From NCBI GenBank assembly GCA_944381745.1, contig CALWMI010000063.1, positions 1-64,000 of the forward strand: 64,000 nucleotides of DNA, written 5' to 3'. Made by a program: the position numbers and the translations under genes. Origin of the DNA: an uncultured Lachnospiraceae bacterium (lineage in GTDB: Bacteria; Bacillota; Clostridia; Lachnospirales; Lachnospiraceae). The notes below the pieces were generated by a model, which saw nothing but the letters and a program-made list of their open reading frames with translations, was not told the DNA's origin and did not search any database. This document shows positions 16,268-24,692 of this stretch, piece by piece (the stretch's first letter is position 1; each line of letters opens with the position of its first letter).

Positions 16268-16525
16268 ATGAAACAGTTTAGCTATGTAGTGAAGGATGAG
16301 CTGGGAATCCACGCCAGGCCGGCGGGGCTTCTGGTGAAGAAGGCGGCGTCCTTCCAGTCCAGCGTGAAGATCAGCAAAGGGGAGAAGGAGGCGGACGCCA
16401 AGAGGATCCTGGGCCTGATGGGTCTGGCGGTCAAGAAGGGCGACACTGCGGTGTTTACCATTGAGGGGCCGGACGAAGAGGAAGCGGCGGCGGCTCTCCA
16501 GCAGTTTATGGAGGAGAACCTGTAA
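16268..16525 (+). CDS. HPr-family phosphocarrier with His15 but Arg46
   Basis: 85 residues, the length of HPr. HPr passes phosphate from enzyme I to sugar-specific PTS enzymes. The active-site GIHARPAG motif with His15 is intact. In an ungapped alignment to the family, the regulatory Ser46 (usually KSIMG) is replaced by Arg46 (AKRILGLMG). It should therefore be phosphorylated by enzyme I but not by HPr kinase, and should not act in CcpA signalling; this is inference from the residue. The ATG at 16268 has AAGGAGAAAGAGGG upstream. The gene stands alone between spoVAE and a terminator. Two more HPr homologues lie at 24693 and 40155. Confidence 0.92.
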   Translation: MKQFSYVVKDELGIHARPAGLLVKKAASFQSSVKISKGEKEADAKRILGLMGLAVKKGDTAVFTIEGPDEEEAAAALQQFMEENL

Positions 16526-16544
16526 GGCGCTTAAGAAGGCGTAC

Positions 16545-16608
16545 CCAGGGCGCTTGTGACGGACAGCGGCTTTTGCCGCAGCCGGACAAGGCTGCCCTGG
16601 TTTTTTTT
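16545..16608 (+). terminator. Terminator after the first HPr gene
   Basis: A branched hairpin: CCAGGGC...CTTGT pairs with ACAAG...GCCCTGG and encloses a small GCGGC/GCCGC hairpin, then eight Ts (16601-16608). Confidence 0.85.
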
Positions 16609-16657
16609 GCCTTGACGCCAGGGCTTTTTCCCAGGGGTTTTTTGCCTCGCGGGTGGT

Positions 16658-16685
16658 TGCAAAGAAAAGCCACATGTGATAGAGT
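16658..16685 (+). promoter_or_regulatory. Candidate promoter of the riboswitch-transporter unit
   Basis: TTGCAA (16658-16663), a 16-bp spacer and TAGAGT (16680-16685). It is the best match between the upstream terminator and the riboswitch, but the -10 is only moderate. Confidence 0.4.
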
Positions 16686-16746
16686 AAATAAGTCGGCCTG
16701 ACGCCGGGCGCATAGCGCCCCGCGCAGGCACCAACAAGAATGCTTT

Positions 16747-16826
16747 GGAGAGTCCCGGTACAGCGGGCGCCGAAGGTGTACGGCGGGAGCGAAAGGCGCT
16801 GCCGCCAATCTCTCAGGCAAAAGGAC
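16747..16826 (+). promoter_or_regulatory. Glycine riboswitch, single aptamer
   Basis: The conserved glycine-aptamer segments are present in order: GGAGAG at 16747, GCGCCGAAGG at about 16768, a variable stem rich in GCG, then ATCTCTCAGGCAAAAGGAC ending at 16826. Only one clear aptamer is visible; the GC-rich hairpin at about 16701-16725 could be the remnant stem that often flanks singlets. The transporter's Shine-Dalgarno (AAAGGAGGAT, 16827-16836) begins directly after the aptamer. Control of ribosome access is therefore more likely than a separate terminator, since no T-tailed hairpin lies between. Confidence 0.92.
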
Positions 16827-16840
16827 AAAGGAGGATAAAA

Positions 16841-18199
16841 ATGTTAGAGTTGGTAAAGACGTTGAATGGGTACTTGTGGGATTTCTGGCTGCTGATTATC
16901 CTGTGCGGCACGGGTATTTACTATACCATCCGCCTGCGGTTTATCCAGGTCAGGAAGTTTGGCGAGGGGATGAAGCTTGTGTTCGGCCGCTCCGGAAGCC
17001 ATGGGAAGGAGCGCCAGGAAGGCGAGATGACGCCGTTCCAGTCGCTGGCCACGGCCATTGCGGCCCAGGTGGGCACCGGCAACCTGACCGGGGCGGCCAC
17101 CGCCCTCATATCTGGAGGCCCGGGGGCGATCTTCTGGATGTGGCTCTCAGCCTTCTTCGGAATGGCCACCATCTATGCGGAGGCCACGCTCGCCCAGAAA
17201 TATAAGACGACAGAGGACGGCGAGGTGACCGGCGGGCCGGTCTACTACATCCGCCAGGCCTTCCAGGGCACGTTCGGGAAAGTCCTGGCCTGCCTGTTCG
17301 CCGTGTTCATTATCCTGGCCCTGGGCTTTATGGGCAATATGGTCCAGAGCAACTCTATCGGGGCCGCCTTCAACGAGGTGTTCACCGCCCGGGGCATCCC
17401 GGTTCCTCCGGTGGCGGTGGGCGTCGTCCTGGCAGTGATCGCCTTCGTGATTTTCATCGGCGGGACGAAGCGGCTGGCATCGGTGGTGGAGAAGATGGTT
17501 CCCTTCATGGCGGTGATTTACATCGTGGGCAGCCTGGTGCTGATCGGGATGAACATCACGGCGGTGCCCGAGGCGTTCCGGATGATCTTTGTGGGAGCCT
17601 TCCAGCCAAAGGCGGTGGCCGGAGGCATGTTCGGCATGACGGTCAAGGAGGCGATCCGCTACGGTGTGGCCAGGGGGCTGTTTTCCAATGAGGCAGGTAT
17701 GGGCTCCACGCCCCACGCCCACGCCAGGGCTGCGGCGAAGAACCCCCACGAGCAGGGGCTGCGGGCGATGATCAGCGTGTTCATCGATACCTTCATCATC
17801 CTGAGCCTGACCGTGTTCTCCGTGCTCACCACAGGTGTGCTCTCCAGCGGCAAGGACGGGATTGCCCTGACCCAGGCGGCGTTCACGTCGGGATTCGGCA
17901 GCTTCGGCGATATTTTCGTGGCCATCTGCCTGCTGTTTTTCGCCTTCTCCACGATCCTGGGCTGGCATTTCTTCGGGGAGATCAATGTGAAGTACCTCTT
18001 CGGCAGGAAGGCGGCGAAGGTATATTCCGTGTGTGTGGTGGCCTTTATCATCATCGGCTCCACGCTGAAGGTGGACCTGGTGTGGGAGCTGGCAGATTTC
18101 TTCAACGCCCTGATGGTGATCCCCAACGCCCTGGCCCTGCTGGCGTTAAGCGGCCTTGTGGTGGGAATCTGCAAGACGTATTCCGCGAAAAAGAGATAA
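16841..18199 (+). CDS. Sodium:alanine/glycine symporter (AGCS family)
   Basis: 452-residue membrane transporter that brings in alanine or glycine with sodium. Family signatures are AAQVGTGNLTGAATAL, GGPGAIFWMWLSAFFGMATIYAEATLAQKYK and YGVARGLFSNEAGMGSTPHAHA. About ten hydrophobic helices are visible. The start is ATG 16841, set by AAAGGAGGAT. Upstream in-frame codons lie inside the riboswitch and are not used. The glycine riboswitch directly ahead points to glycine as the physiological substrate. Confidence 0.94.
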   Translation: MLELVKTLNGYLWDFWLLIILCGTGIYYTIRLRFIQVRKFGEGMKLVFGRSGSHGKERQEGEMTPFQSLATAIAAQVGTGNLTGAATALISGGPGAIFWMWLSAFFGMATIYAEATLAQKYKTTEDGEVTGGPVYYIRQAFQGTFGKVLACLFAVFIILALGFMGNMVQSNSIGAAFNEVFTARGIPVPPVAVGVVLAVIAFVIFIGGTKRLASVVEKMVPFMAVIYIVGSLVLIGMNITAVPEAFRMIFVGAFQPKAVAGGMFGMTVKEAIRYGVARGLFSNEAGMGSTPHAHARAAAKNPHEQGLRAMISVFIDTFIILSLTVFSVLTTGVLSSGKDGIALTQAAFTSGFGSFGDIFVAICLLFFAFSTILGWHFFGEINVKYLFGRKAAKVYSVCVVAFIIIGSTLKVDLVWELADFFNALMVIPNALALLALSGLVVGICKTYSAKKR

Positions 18200-18204
18200 A
18201 ATTA

Positions 18205-18233
18205 TTGTCATTTCAAAAAAATTTTTGTATAAT
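18205..18233 (+). promoter_or_regulatory. Near-consensus promoter after the AGCS gene
   Basis: TTGTCA (18205-18210), a 17-bp spacer and TATAAT (18228-18233), matching 11 of 12 consensus bases. It begins 6 bp after the transporter stop and points at the hairpin at 18246 and the antiporter genes. Confidence 0.75.
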
Positions 18234-18245
18234 ATACATAATTAG

Positions 18246-18284
18246 AAGGCGTCCGACAGTCGCACTGATTGCTGGGCGCCTTTT
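18246..18284 (+). terminator. Terminator-like hairpin just after the promoter at 18205
   Basis: AAGGCGTCC (18246-18254) pairs with GGGCGCCTT (18274-18282), a 9-bp stem with one G-U pair, followed by TTTT. It can end the transporter transcript. Because it starts only about 6 bases after the expected start of the 18205 promoter, it can also act as an attenuator or end a ~45-nt RNA. Confidence 0.65.
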
Positions 18285-18355
18285 CTGCAGGGAGGGCTGC
18301 GCTGTGCCGGAGGGGGCGGAGGGCAGGCCTGCCAAGAAATTTAGGAGGGGATCGG

Positions 18356-19834
18356 ATGTCTGGGATTGTTCTGCTTGTCCCGATCGTCCTGCCGCTGGCG
18401 GCGGGGCTGGCGATGTTCGGGATCAAGAAACTGGAGGAGAGGAGGCTGCGGGACCGGTATGTGACGGCTGTGCTGCTGGTGTGTGCCGCTGCCGCCGCCT
18501 ATATTGTGCTGGGGCCGCAGGAGCTGGAGCTGCACTGGCAGATGTCGGAGGATTTTCTGTTCTGCCTGAAGGCGGACGGGCTGGCGAAGATTTTCCTGGC
18601 GCTTGTGTCGCTGGCCTGGATGTGCAATGGCTTTTTCGCTTTTGAGTATATGAGCCGGGAGGAACGCCAGGAGGAGTTTTTCGGCTTTTACCTGGTGTGC
18701 TACGGGTTTGTGTGCGGCGTGGCGCTGTCCGGCGGCTTCCCCACGATGCAGGTCTTCTATATTATCACCTCCATCGCCTGCGTGCCGCTGCTGATGCACC
18801 GGCGCACCAGCGGGGCGATCCAAGCCTCCGTCTACTACATGGTCTACTTTGCCGTCGGCCAGCTGTTCATCCACTTCGGAGGGAAGTATATCATGCGGTA
18901 TATGGACTCGGAGGAGTTTGTGGAGGGCGGGAGCCTGAACTTGGGGCTGCTGGAGGGCCATGAGGGAATGTTCATGGCCATGGTATTCCTGCTCCTTCTG
19001 GGCTTTGGAATCAAGGCCTGTGTGTTCCCGTTCCACAACTGGCACAAGGTCATGACGCAGGCGGCACCGATGCCTGCCGTGAGCGCAATCTCCGGGATTC
19101 TCACCAAGATCGGGGTCATCGCCATGATCAGGGTGACCTGCAACATGACGGGGATGCGGATTCTCAGGGGCACCTGGGTGCAGACGGTTTGGATTATCCT
19201 GGCGCTCTTGAGCATCTTTATCGGGGCAGTTCTGGCCTTCCGGACATCCGGCCTGTCTGAGCGGCTGGCCTACTCCACAGTGGGCCAGGTGGGATGCATC
19301 GTCTTCGGCGTCGCCTCCATGTGCCCGGACGGCATGACAGGGGCCATCGTGCTGATGATCGCCCACACGATGGCGTTCCTCGTCCTCTTCTTCACGACAG
19401 GGGCCATCTACTTCCATACGGGGTATACCCAGGTGGACCAGCTGCGGGGGATCGGCAAGAAGATCCCGCACATGATGTTCTGCTTCGCCCTGGCGTCCTG
19501 TGTGCTCATGGGCATTCCGCCCACACTGGGATTCGTGGGGGATTGGTACGCCACCCAGGGGGCTCTCGCCACCATCTCCGGGTCGGTGGCGGCCGCAGGC
19601 TCGGCGGTGTTCCTGATCGGGGAGCTGTTCGCGGCGGGATACCTGCTCCCCATCGTGCTCCACGGCTTCTTCCCTGGGGAAGAGTACAGCCTGAAGCATG
19701 AGAAGGTGAAGGTGCCGTCGCTGTACACCAGGATACCGGCGTACCTGCTGACCGTGGTGGTCTATGCCCTGGGCTTCTTCCCAGTGCCGCTGATCACATT
19801 TATCCATGACGCCGTATCGGCGATGACATTATAG
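18356..19834 (+). CDS. Complex-I-type antiporter subunit (NuoL/M/N, MrpD-like), first of a pair
   Basis: 492-residue membrane protein of the proton-antiporter family found in complex I, Mrp antiporters and membrane hydrogenases. About 13-14 helices are visible. The hallmark segment HNWHKVMTQAAPMPAVSAISGILTKIG carries the conserved His, Pro and Lys of the channel, and LAYSTVGQVGCIVFG and IAHTMAFLVLFF follow as in the family. ATG 18356 has TTAGGAGGGG 6 bases upstream. It is followed after 11 bp by a second paralogue. No NuoA-D/H/J/K or hydrogenase genes are in the window, so the coupling partner is unknown. Confidence 0.85.
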   Translation: MSGIVLLVPIVLPLAAGLAMFGIKKLEERRLRDRYVTAVLLVCAAAAAYIVLGPQELELHWQMSEDFLFCLKADGLAKIFLALVSLAWMCNGFFAFEYMSREERQEEFFGFYLVCYGFVCGVALSGGFPTMQVFYIITSIACVPLLMHRRTSGAIQASVYYMVYFAVGQLFIHFGGKYIMRYMDSEEFVEGGSLNLGLLEGHEGMFMAMVFLLLLGFGIKACVFPFHNWHKVMTQAAPMPAVSAISGILTKIGVIAMIRVTCNMTGMRILRGTWVQTVWIILALLSIFIGAVLAFRTSGLSERLAYSTVGQVGCIVFGVASMCPDGMTGAIVLMIAHTMAFLVLFFTTGAIYFHTGYTQVDQLRGIGKKIPHMMFCFALASCVLMGIPPTLGFVGDWYATQGALATISGSVAAAGSAVFLIGELFAAGYLLPIVLHGFFPGEEYSLKHEKVKVPSLYTRIPAYLLTVVVYALGFFPVPLITFIHDAVSAMTL

Positions 19835-19845
19835 GGGGTGAGGGA

Positions 19846-21771
19846 ATGATAGGGGATTACCGTTTGCTGATTCTTGTGCTGTGGCCGTTCGTGGGGGCCT
19901 GCATCGGGTATCTGATCGGCAGGAAGGACAGCACTTATCGGGATTACTTTGCAGATTTCGTCGTGATTGCGGAGTTCATCTATGTCCTGTGGCTGTTCCC
20001 AGCGCTGCGGGAAGGCGGGAGGGAAGATTTCCTGCTGGAGGGCTTCTGTGGGCTGAACCTTCATCTTCGCCTGGATGGCTTCCGGGAAATTTATGGCTCG
20101 GTGGCCGCCTACATATGGATGATGACCACCCTGGTGTCCAGGGAGTATTTCGCCCACTATGAGAACCGGAACCGCTACTATCTGTTCGTGCTCCCCACGC
20201 TGGGGGCTACGATGGGGCTGTTCCTATCGGCGGATCTGTTCACCGTCTATCTGTTCTGCCAGATTATCTCCTTCACCTCCTTCGTGGGTATCGCCCACGA
20301 TGAGCGGGATTACGCTGTGAAGGCGGCGTCCACCTACCTGGCGGCGGAGATCATCGGCGGCGCCCTGATCTTTTCCGGGCTGAACAGGCTGTACCTGATG
20401 TTCGGGACACTGGAGATCGACGTCCTCCGGGACGCTGTCCTGGCGCTGGAGGACCGGTCAGCGGTGTACGCGGCCGGCGCTTTCCTGTTCTTCGGCTTCG
20501 GCGCGAAGGCGGGCATGTTCCCCCTGCACTTCTGGATGAACCGGGCGCACGCGGGCTCGCCCGCGCCCATCAGCACCCTGCTGTCGGCCATCATCACGAA
20601 GACCGGCGTGTTTGGCGTCATTCTGGTGTGCGCGAACATCTTTTTCGGCGACCAGGCGTGGGGGATTTTCCTCCTGATCCTGGGAACCTTCACCATGCTG
20701 CTGGGGGCGATGCGCGCGGTGTTCGGCGTGCATATGAAGCGGATCCTGGCGTTCTCCTCCCTGTCGCAGATCGGGTTTATCCTGATGGGCCTGGGCTCTG
20801 CCCTGTATCTGGGGACGGAGAACCAGATCGCTGTACACGGGGCGGTTCTCCACATGCTGAACCACTCGCTGCTCAAGCTGCTGCTCTATCTGTGCGCGGC
20901 GGTCATCTACATGAGGCTGCACACGCTGCACCTGGACGACATCCGGGGCTACGGCAGGGGCAAGCCGCTTTTGCACGCCGCGTTCGTCATTGGCGCGCTG
21001 GGGATCGGCTGCATCCCGCTGTTCAACGGCTATGTGAGCAAGACGCTGCTCCATGAGGGGATTGTGGAGTGCGTGCACCTGGCCGCAGAGACCGGAGGGC
21101 CGCAGCTTCTGTTCACGGTGGTGGAGGTGCTCTTCCTGTTGGGAGGCGGCATGACCATCGCCTATATGCTGAAAATGTATATCTGTGTCTTTGTCCAGAA
21201 GAATCCCGCTGCACAGGAGAAGTTTGACGGCTACAACCACCATTACATGGGAGCGGCCACGACGGTGGCCCTGCTGGGAGCCACGGCGGTTATCCCGGTA
21301 TTCGGGATTTTCCCCCATGTGTTCCTGGAGAAGCTGGCCCTGCTGGGGCAGGCGATCCTCAACCCTCTTCTGCCGCCGGAGATGGCCCACCCCGTCCACT
21401 ATTTCGCGTGGATGAATCTGAGGGGAGCCGTGATCTCTGTCTGTGTTGGCTGCATCCTCTATTTCTTCGTGGTGAAGAAGCTGCTGATGCGCCGCCTGGA
21501 GGACGGTTCCTGGGAGTACCTGGACCGGTGGCCAGTGAAGCTGGACCTGGAGTATCTGATCTACAGGCCGCTGATTGAGCGGTGGGTGCCGGATATGTGT
21601 GGGGCGCTGTGCAGCGTGCTGAACACACCGGTGCTGTACAAGGTGATCCAGAAGATGGATCTCACGCCGGAGTGGCGGGAGAAGAAGAAGGAGAATGACA
21701 GGAAGCGGGCGGAGGAACGGGAACGCCGGCTGGCTAGGAAACGGATGAAGGACAGCAATAAATACCGGTAG
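19846..21771 (+). CDS. Complex-I-type antiporter subunit, second of a pair
   Basis: 641-residue paralogue of the preceding protein, also in the proton-antiporter family. The hallmark reads HFWMNRAHAGSPAPISTLLSAIITKTG; FSSLSQIGFILMGLG and LHMLNHSLLKLLLYLCAAV follow. Long C-terminal helices reach about residue 550, and the last ~35 residues are a highly charged cytoplasmic tail (KKKENDRKRAEERERR). The gene starts 11 bp after its partner and ends at a terminator, so the two form a closed operon. A sodium- or proton-translocating heterodimer is the simplest reading, but no electron-transfer module is near. Confidence 0.85.
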   Translation: MIGDYRLLILVLWPFVGACIGYLIGRKDSTYRDYFADFVVIAEFIYVLWLFPALREGGREDFLLEGFCGLNLHLRLDGFREIYGSVAAYIWMMTTLVSREYFAHYENRNRYYLFVLPTLGATMGLFLSADLFTVYLFCQIISFTSFVGIAHDERDYAVKAASTYLAAEIIGGALIFSGLNRLYLMFGTLEIDVLRDAVLALEDRSAVYAAGAFLFFGFGAKAGMFPLHFWMNRAHAGSPAPISTLLSAIITKTGVFGVILVCANIFFGDQAWGIFLLILGTFTMLLGAMRAVFGVHMKRILAFSSLSQIGFILMGLGSALYLGTENQIAVHGAVLHMLNHSLLKLLLYLCAAVIYMRLHTLHLDDIRGYGRGKPLLHAAFVIGALGIGCIPLFNGYVSKTLLHEGIVECVHLAAETGGPQLLFTVVEVLFLLGGGMTIAYMLKMYICVFVQKNPAAQEKFDGYNHHYMGAATTVALLGATAVIPVFGIFPHVFLEKLALLGQAILNPLLPPEMAHPVHYFAWMNLRGAVISVCVGCILYFFVVKKLLMRRLEDGSWEYLDRWPVKLDLEYLIYRPLIERWVPDMCGALCSVLNTPVLYKVIQKMDLTPEWREKKKENDRKRAEERERRLARKRMKDSNKYR

Positions 21772-21790
21772 GCGGCGGGACAGGCCGCAG

Positions 21791-21816
21791 GGGAGCCTTT
21801 GGGGGCTCCCTTTTTT
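21791..21816 (+). terminator. Terminator of the antiporter pair
   Basis: GGGAGCC (21791-21797) pairs with GGCTCCC (21804-21810) across a 6-base loop, followed by TTTTTT (21811-21816). Confidence 0.9.
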
Positions 21817-21836
21817 ATCTCGCGGGAAAGGCCATA

Positions 21837-21865
21837 TTGCATTTGGCAGGACATTGCGGTATCAT
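21837..21865 (+). promoter_or_regulatory. Candidate promoter of the murB operon
   Basis: TTGCAT (21837-21842), a 17-bp spacer and TATCAT (21860-21865), about 33 bp before the murB start. Confidence 0.5.
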
Positions 21866-21897
21866 AGAAAAAAAGTCTAGCGAGGGCAGTGCAGAGT

Positions 21898-22830
21898 ATG
21901 TTGGGAAAGCAAGAAGAGTTTATACGGAGGCTTAAGGGAACGCTGGGGGAGCAGGCCGTCCGCCTGTCGGAGCCGATGAGGGAGCACACCACCTTCCGGA
22001 TTGGTGGCCCGGCGGATTATTTTCTGTCCCCGGACAGCGAGGAGGGAATCCTGGAGGCTGTCCGCCTGTGCAGGGAGGCGCAGGTGCCCCTGCTGGTCAT
22101 CGGCAACGGCAGCAATCTTCTGGTGGGAGACGGAGGCTTCCGGGGAGCTGTGCTGCAAATCTATAAGAATTACGCCGGAATCCGCTGGGAGGAGGATGCA
22201 GAAGGCGGATGCGCCGCAGTGCAGGCGGGAGCCCTCCTGGGGGCTGTGGCCAGGGAGGCAGCGGCGAGAGGCCTTGCCGGGCTGGAGTTCGCGGCGGGGA
22301 TCCCAGGCAGCATCGGCGGCGCGGCGGCGATGAATGCAGGCGCCTACGGCGGGGAGATGAAGGATGTGCTGGTGTCCGTCCGGGTGCTGGATGGGCAGGG
22401 CCGGGTGACGGAGCTTACAGCCAGCGAGCTGGATATGGGCTACCGGAGCAGCCGTATCCAGCGGGAGGGCCTGACTGTCCTGGAGGCCAGGATCCGGCTT
22501 GCGAGGGGGGACCGGCAGGAGATCGCCCGGAGGATGCGGGAGCTGGCCGAAGCGCGCGGGAGCAAGCAGCCGCTGGAGTATCCCAGCGCCGGGAGCACCT
22601 TTAAGCGCCCGGAGGGCTATTTCGCGGGCAAGCTGATCATGGATGCAGGCCTCAGGGGATACCGGGTGGGAGACGCCATGGTGTCGGAGAAGCATTGCGG
22701 CTTCGTGGTCAACTGCGGGGAGGCCACGGCCGCCCAGGTGATGGGGGTGGTAGGCCATGTGCAGGAGGAAGTGTACAGGAAGTTCGGCGTCAGGCTGGAG
22801 ATGGAAGTGAAACAGGTAGGACAATTCTGA
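21898..22830 (+). CDS. murB: UDP-N-acetylenolpyruvoylglucosamine reductase
   Basis: 310-residue FAD enzyme that makes UDP-N-acetylmuramate for peptidoglycan. FAD-binding blocks are HTTFRIGGPADYF, VIGNGSNLLVGDGGFRG and FAAGIPGSIGGAAAMNAGAYGGEM. YRSSR and SAGSTFKRPEG (Ser233, the proton donor) mark a type II MurB. ATG 21898 is preferred to a GTG at 21889 because CGAGGG is then at a workable distance. It heads the murB-rapZ-whiA-crh set, a common Firmicutes order, with 21 bp to rapZ. Confidence 0.96.
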   Translation: MLGKQEEFIRRLKGTLGEQAVRLSEPMREHTTFRIGGPADYFLSPDSEEGILEAVRLCREAQVPLLVIGNGSNLLVGDGGFRGAVLQIYKNYAGIRWEEDAEGGCAAVQAGALLGAVAREAAARGLAGLEFAAGIPGSIGGAAAMNAGAYGGEMKDVLVSVRVLDGQGRVTELTASELDMGYRSSRIQREGLTVLEARIRLARGDRQEIARRMRELAEARGSKQPLEYPSAGSTFKRPEGYFAGKLIMDAGLRGYRVGDAMVSEKHCGFVVNCGEATAAQVMGVVGHVQEEVYRKFGVRLEMEVKQVGQF

Positions 22831-22851
22831 TAGCCACAGGGAGGGATTGCC

Positions 22852-23724
22852 ATGCGTTTTGTGATTGTTACAGGGATGTCTGGCGCGGGGAAGACGACCG
22901 CGCTGAAGATGCTGGAGGATATGGGGTATTTCTGCGTAGACAATCTTCCGATCTCGCTGATCGAGAAGTTTGCCGACCTGGCCTTCGCCCCCGGGAGTGA
23001 GATTGAGAAGGTGGCGCTGGGCGTGGATATCCGAAGCGGGCAGGCGCTGGATGAGATTGAGAAGGTGCTGGAGCAGCTTGCGATGGGGGGCAGGAACTAT
23101 GAGATCCTGTTCCTGGACGCCTCCGACGAGGTGCTGGTGAAACGGTTCAAGGAGACGAGAAGGCGGCACCCCCTGGCCAAGGACGGCCGGGTGGACAAGG
23201 GCATTGTGGAGGAGAGGGAGAGGCTCAAGTACCTGAAGCGGAACGCCGAGTACATCCTGGACACGAGCCAGCTGCTGACCCGGGAGCTGAAGGGGGAGCT
23301 GGACAAGATTTTTGTCCAGAACAAGGAATTCAAGAACCTGGTGATCACCATCCTGTCCTTTGGGTTCAAGTACGGCATCCCGGCGGACTGCGACCTGGTC
23401 TTTGACGTGCGCTTCCTGCCCAATCCCTTCTATGTGGAGGAGCTGCGGCAGAAGAGCGGGAACGACCGGGAGGTCCAGGACTATGTGATGGGATACGAGG
23501 TGTCCGGGAAATTCCTGGAGAAGCTGACGGAGATGCTGGACTTCCTCATCCCCAACTATGTGCTGGAGGGGAAGAACCAGCTTGTGATCGGGGTGGGCTG
23601 CACCGGCGGGAAGCACCGCTCCGTGACCTTGGCCAACAAGCTCTATGAGAGGCTGTCGGCCCAGAGCGAGTACAGCGTGAAGATCGAGCACCGGGACATT
23701 GAGCGGGACGGGGCTAAGAGGTAA
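22852..23724 (+). CDS. rapZ: RNase adapter protein RapZ (YvcJ family)
   Basis: 290-residue nucleotide-binding protein. In E. coli RapZ directs RNase E to the GlmZ RNA; in Bacillus the homologue YvcJ hydrolyses GTP/ATP and affects competence. Walker A is GMSGAGKT (residues 8-15), followed by MLEDMGYFCVDNLP. The C-terminal half has FKYGIPADCDLVFDVRFLPNPFY and IGCTGGKHRSV-type blocks (here GVGCTGGKHRSVTLANKL). GGGAGGG precedes the ATG. whiA starts 4 bp after the stop. In Bacillus yvcK lies between the two; here it is absent. Confidence 0.96.
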   Translation: MRFVIVTGMSGAGKTTALKMLEDMGYFCVDNLPISLIEKFADLAFAPGSEIEKVALGVDIRSGQALDEIEKVLEQLAMGGRNYEILFLDASDEVLVKRFKETRRRHPLAKDGRVDKGIVEERERLKYLKRNAEYILDTSQLLTRELKGELDKIFVQNKEFKNLVITILSFGFKYGIPADCDLVFDVRFLPNPFYVEELRQKSGNDREVQDYVMGYEVSGKFLEKLTEMLDFLIPNYVLEGKNQLVIGVGCTGGKHRSVTLANKLYERLSAQSEYSVKIEHRDIERDGAKR

Positions 23725-23728
23725 GAGA

Positions 23729-24688
23729 ATGTCTTTTTCCAGTGAAGTCAAAGAGGAATTGTCCAGGCAGCTGGCGCCGGCGAGGCACTGCCAGATCGCC
23801 GAGGCAGCCGCGATCATCAGCATGTGCGGCCGGGTTCTCATCTCGGAGGACGACCGCTACGCTGTGATCGTGCACACGGAAAATATTGCCGTGGCGAGAA
23901 AGTACTTTACATTATTGAAAAAAACCTTTAATATAAGTACGGAAATTTCTATCCGCAGGAATACCCTGCTGAAGAGAAGCAACATTTACAGCGTTATCAT
24001 AAAGAGACACGAGGACTCCCTGCGGGTGCTGCAGGCGGCGAAGCTGATTGACAGCCAGGGGGAGATCCGGGAGGAGATGTCGCATGTCAACAACCGGGTT
24101 GTCCAGAGCGCATGCTGCAAGCGGGCGTTTATCCGCGGCGCATATCTGGCGGCCGGCTCCATGAGCGACCCGAATAAATCCTACCACTTTGAGATCGTGT
24201 GCGCCGCCAGGGAGAAGGCTGTCCAGCTCCAGGAGATGATCCGTTTCTTCGGCCCGGAGGCCAGGATTGCCGAGCGCAAGCGCCACTATATCGTGTATAT
24301 CAAAGAAGGATCTGGGATCGTGGACATGCTGAATATCATGGAGGCCCACCGGGCGCTGATGCGCCTGGAGAACGTGCGGATCGTGAAGGAGATGCGCAAT
24401 TCCATCAACCGCCGCGTGAACTGCGAGACTGCAAATATCAGCAAGACGGTGTCGGCGGCGATGAAGCAGATTGAGGATATCCGGCTGATTGAGCGTGCGC
24501 GGGGGCTGGACAGTTTGCCTGGCAGCCTGGAGGGGATCGCGAGGCTCAGACTTGACAATCCAGATGTGCCTCTGGCTGTGCTGGGGGATATGCTGGAGCC
24601 GCCGGTGGGCAAATCGGGCGTCAACCATAGATTCCGGAAGCTTGCCCAGATAGCGGAAGAGATAAGGGATAGTAAGGAGGAACAGTAA
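23729..24688 (+). CDS. whiA: DNA-binding protein WhiA
   Basis: 319-residue protein with a LAGLIDADG-type N-terminal domain and a C-terminal helix-turn-helix. WhiA is a sporulation regulator in Streptomyces and affects division and chromosome segregation in Bacillus. Seen here: MSFSSEVKEELSRQ at the start, FIRGAYLAAGSMSDPNKSYHFEIV (the endonuclease-like core without catalytic acids) and LRLDNPDVPLAVLGDMLEPPVGKSGVNHRFRKL (the HTH with the SGVNHR signature). It starts 4 bp after rapZ and is followed 4 bp later by the Crh-like gene, so the set is tightly coupled. Confidence 0.96.
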   Translation: MSFSSEVKEELSRQLAPARHCQIAEAAAIISMCGRVLISEDDRYAVIVHTENIAVARKYFTLLKKTFNISTEISIRRNTLLKRSNIYSVIIKRHEDSLRVLQAAKLIDSQGEIREEMSHVNNRVVQSACCKRAFIRGAYLAAGSMSDPNKSYHFEIVCAAREKAVQLQEMIRFFGPEARIAERKRHYIVYIKEGSGIVDMLNIMEAHRALMRLENVRIVKEMRNSINRRVNCETANISKTVSAAMKQIEDIRLIERARGLDSLPGSLEGIARLRLDNPDVPLAVLGDMLEPPVGKSGVNHRFRKLAQIAEEIRDSKEEQ

Positions 24689-24692
24689 TACG

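Noticed and set aside
21877..23841. A 654-codon minus-strand frame across murB and rapZ.
   Set aside because: It is antisense to two essential-type genes in their conserved order. The translation is Leu/Pro/His-rich with no domain.
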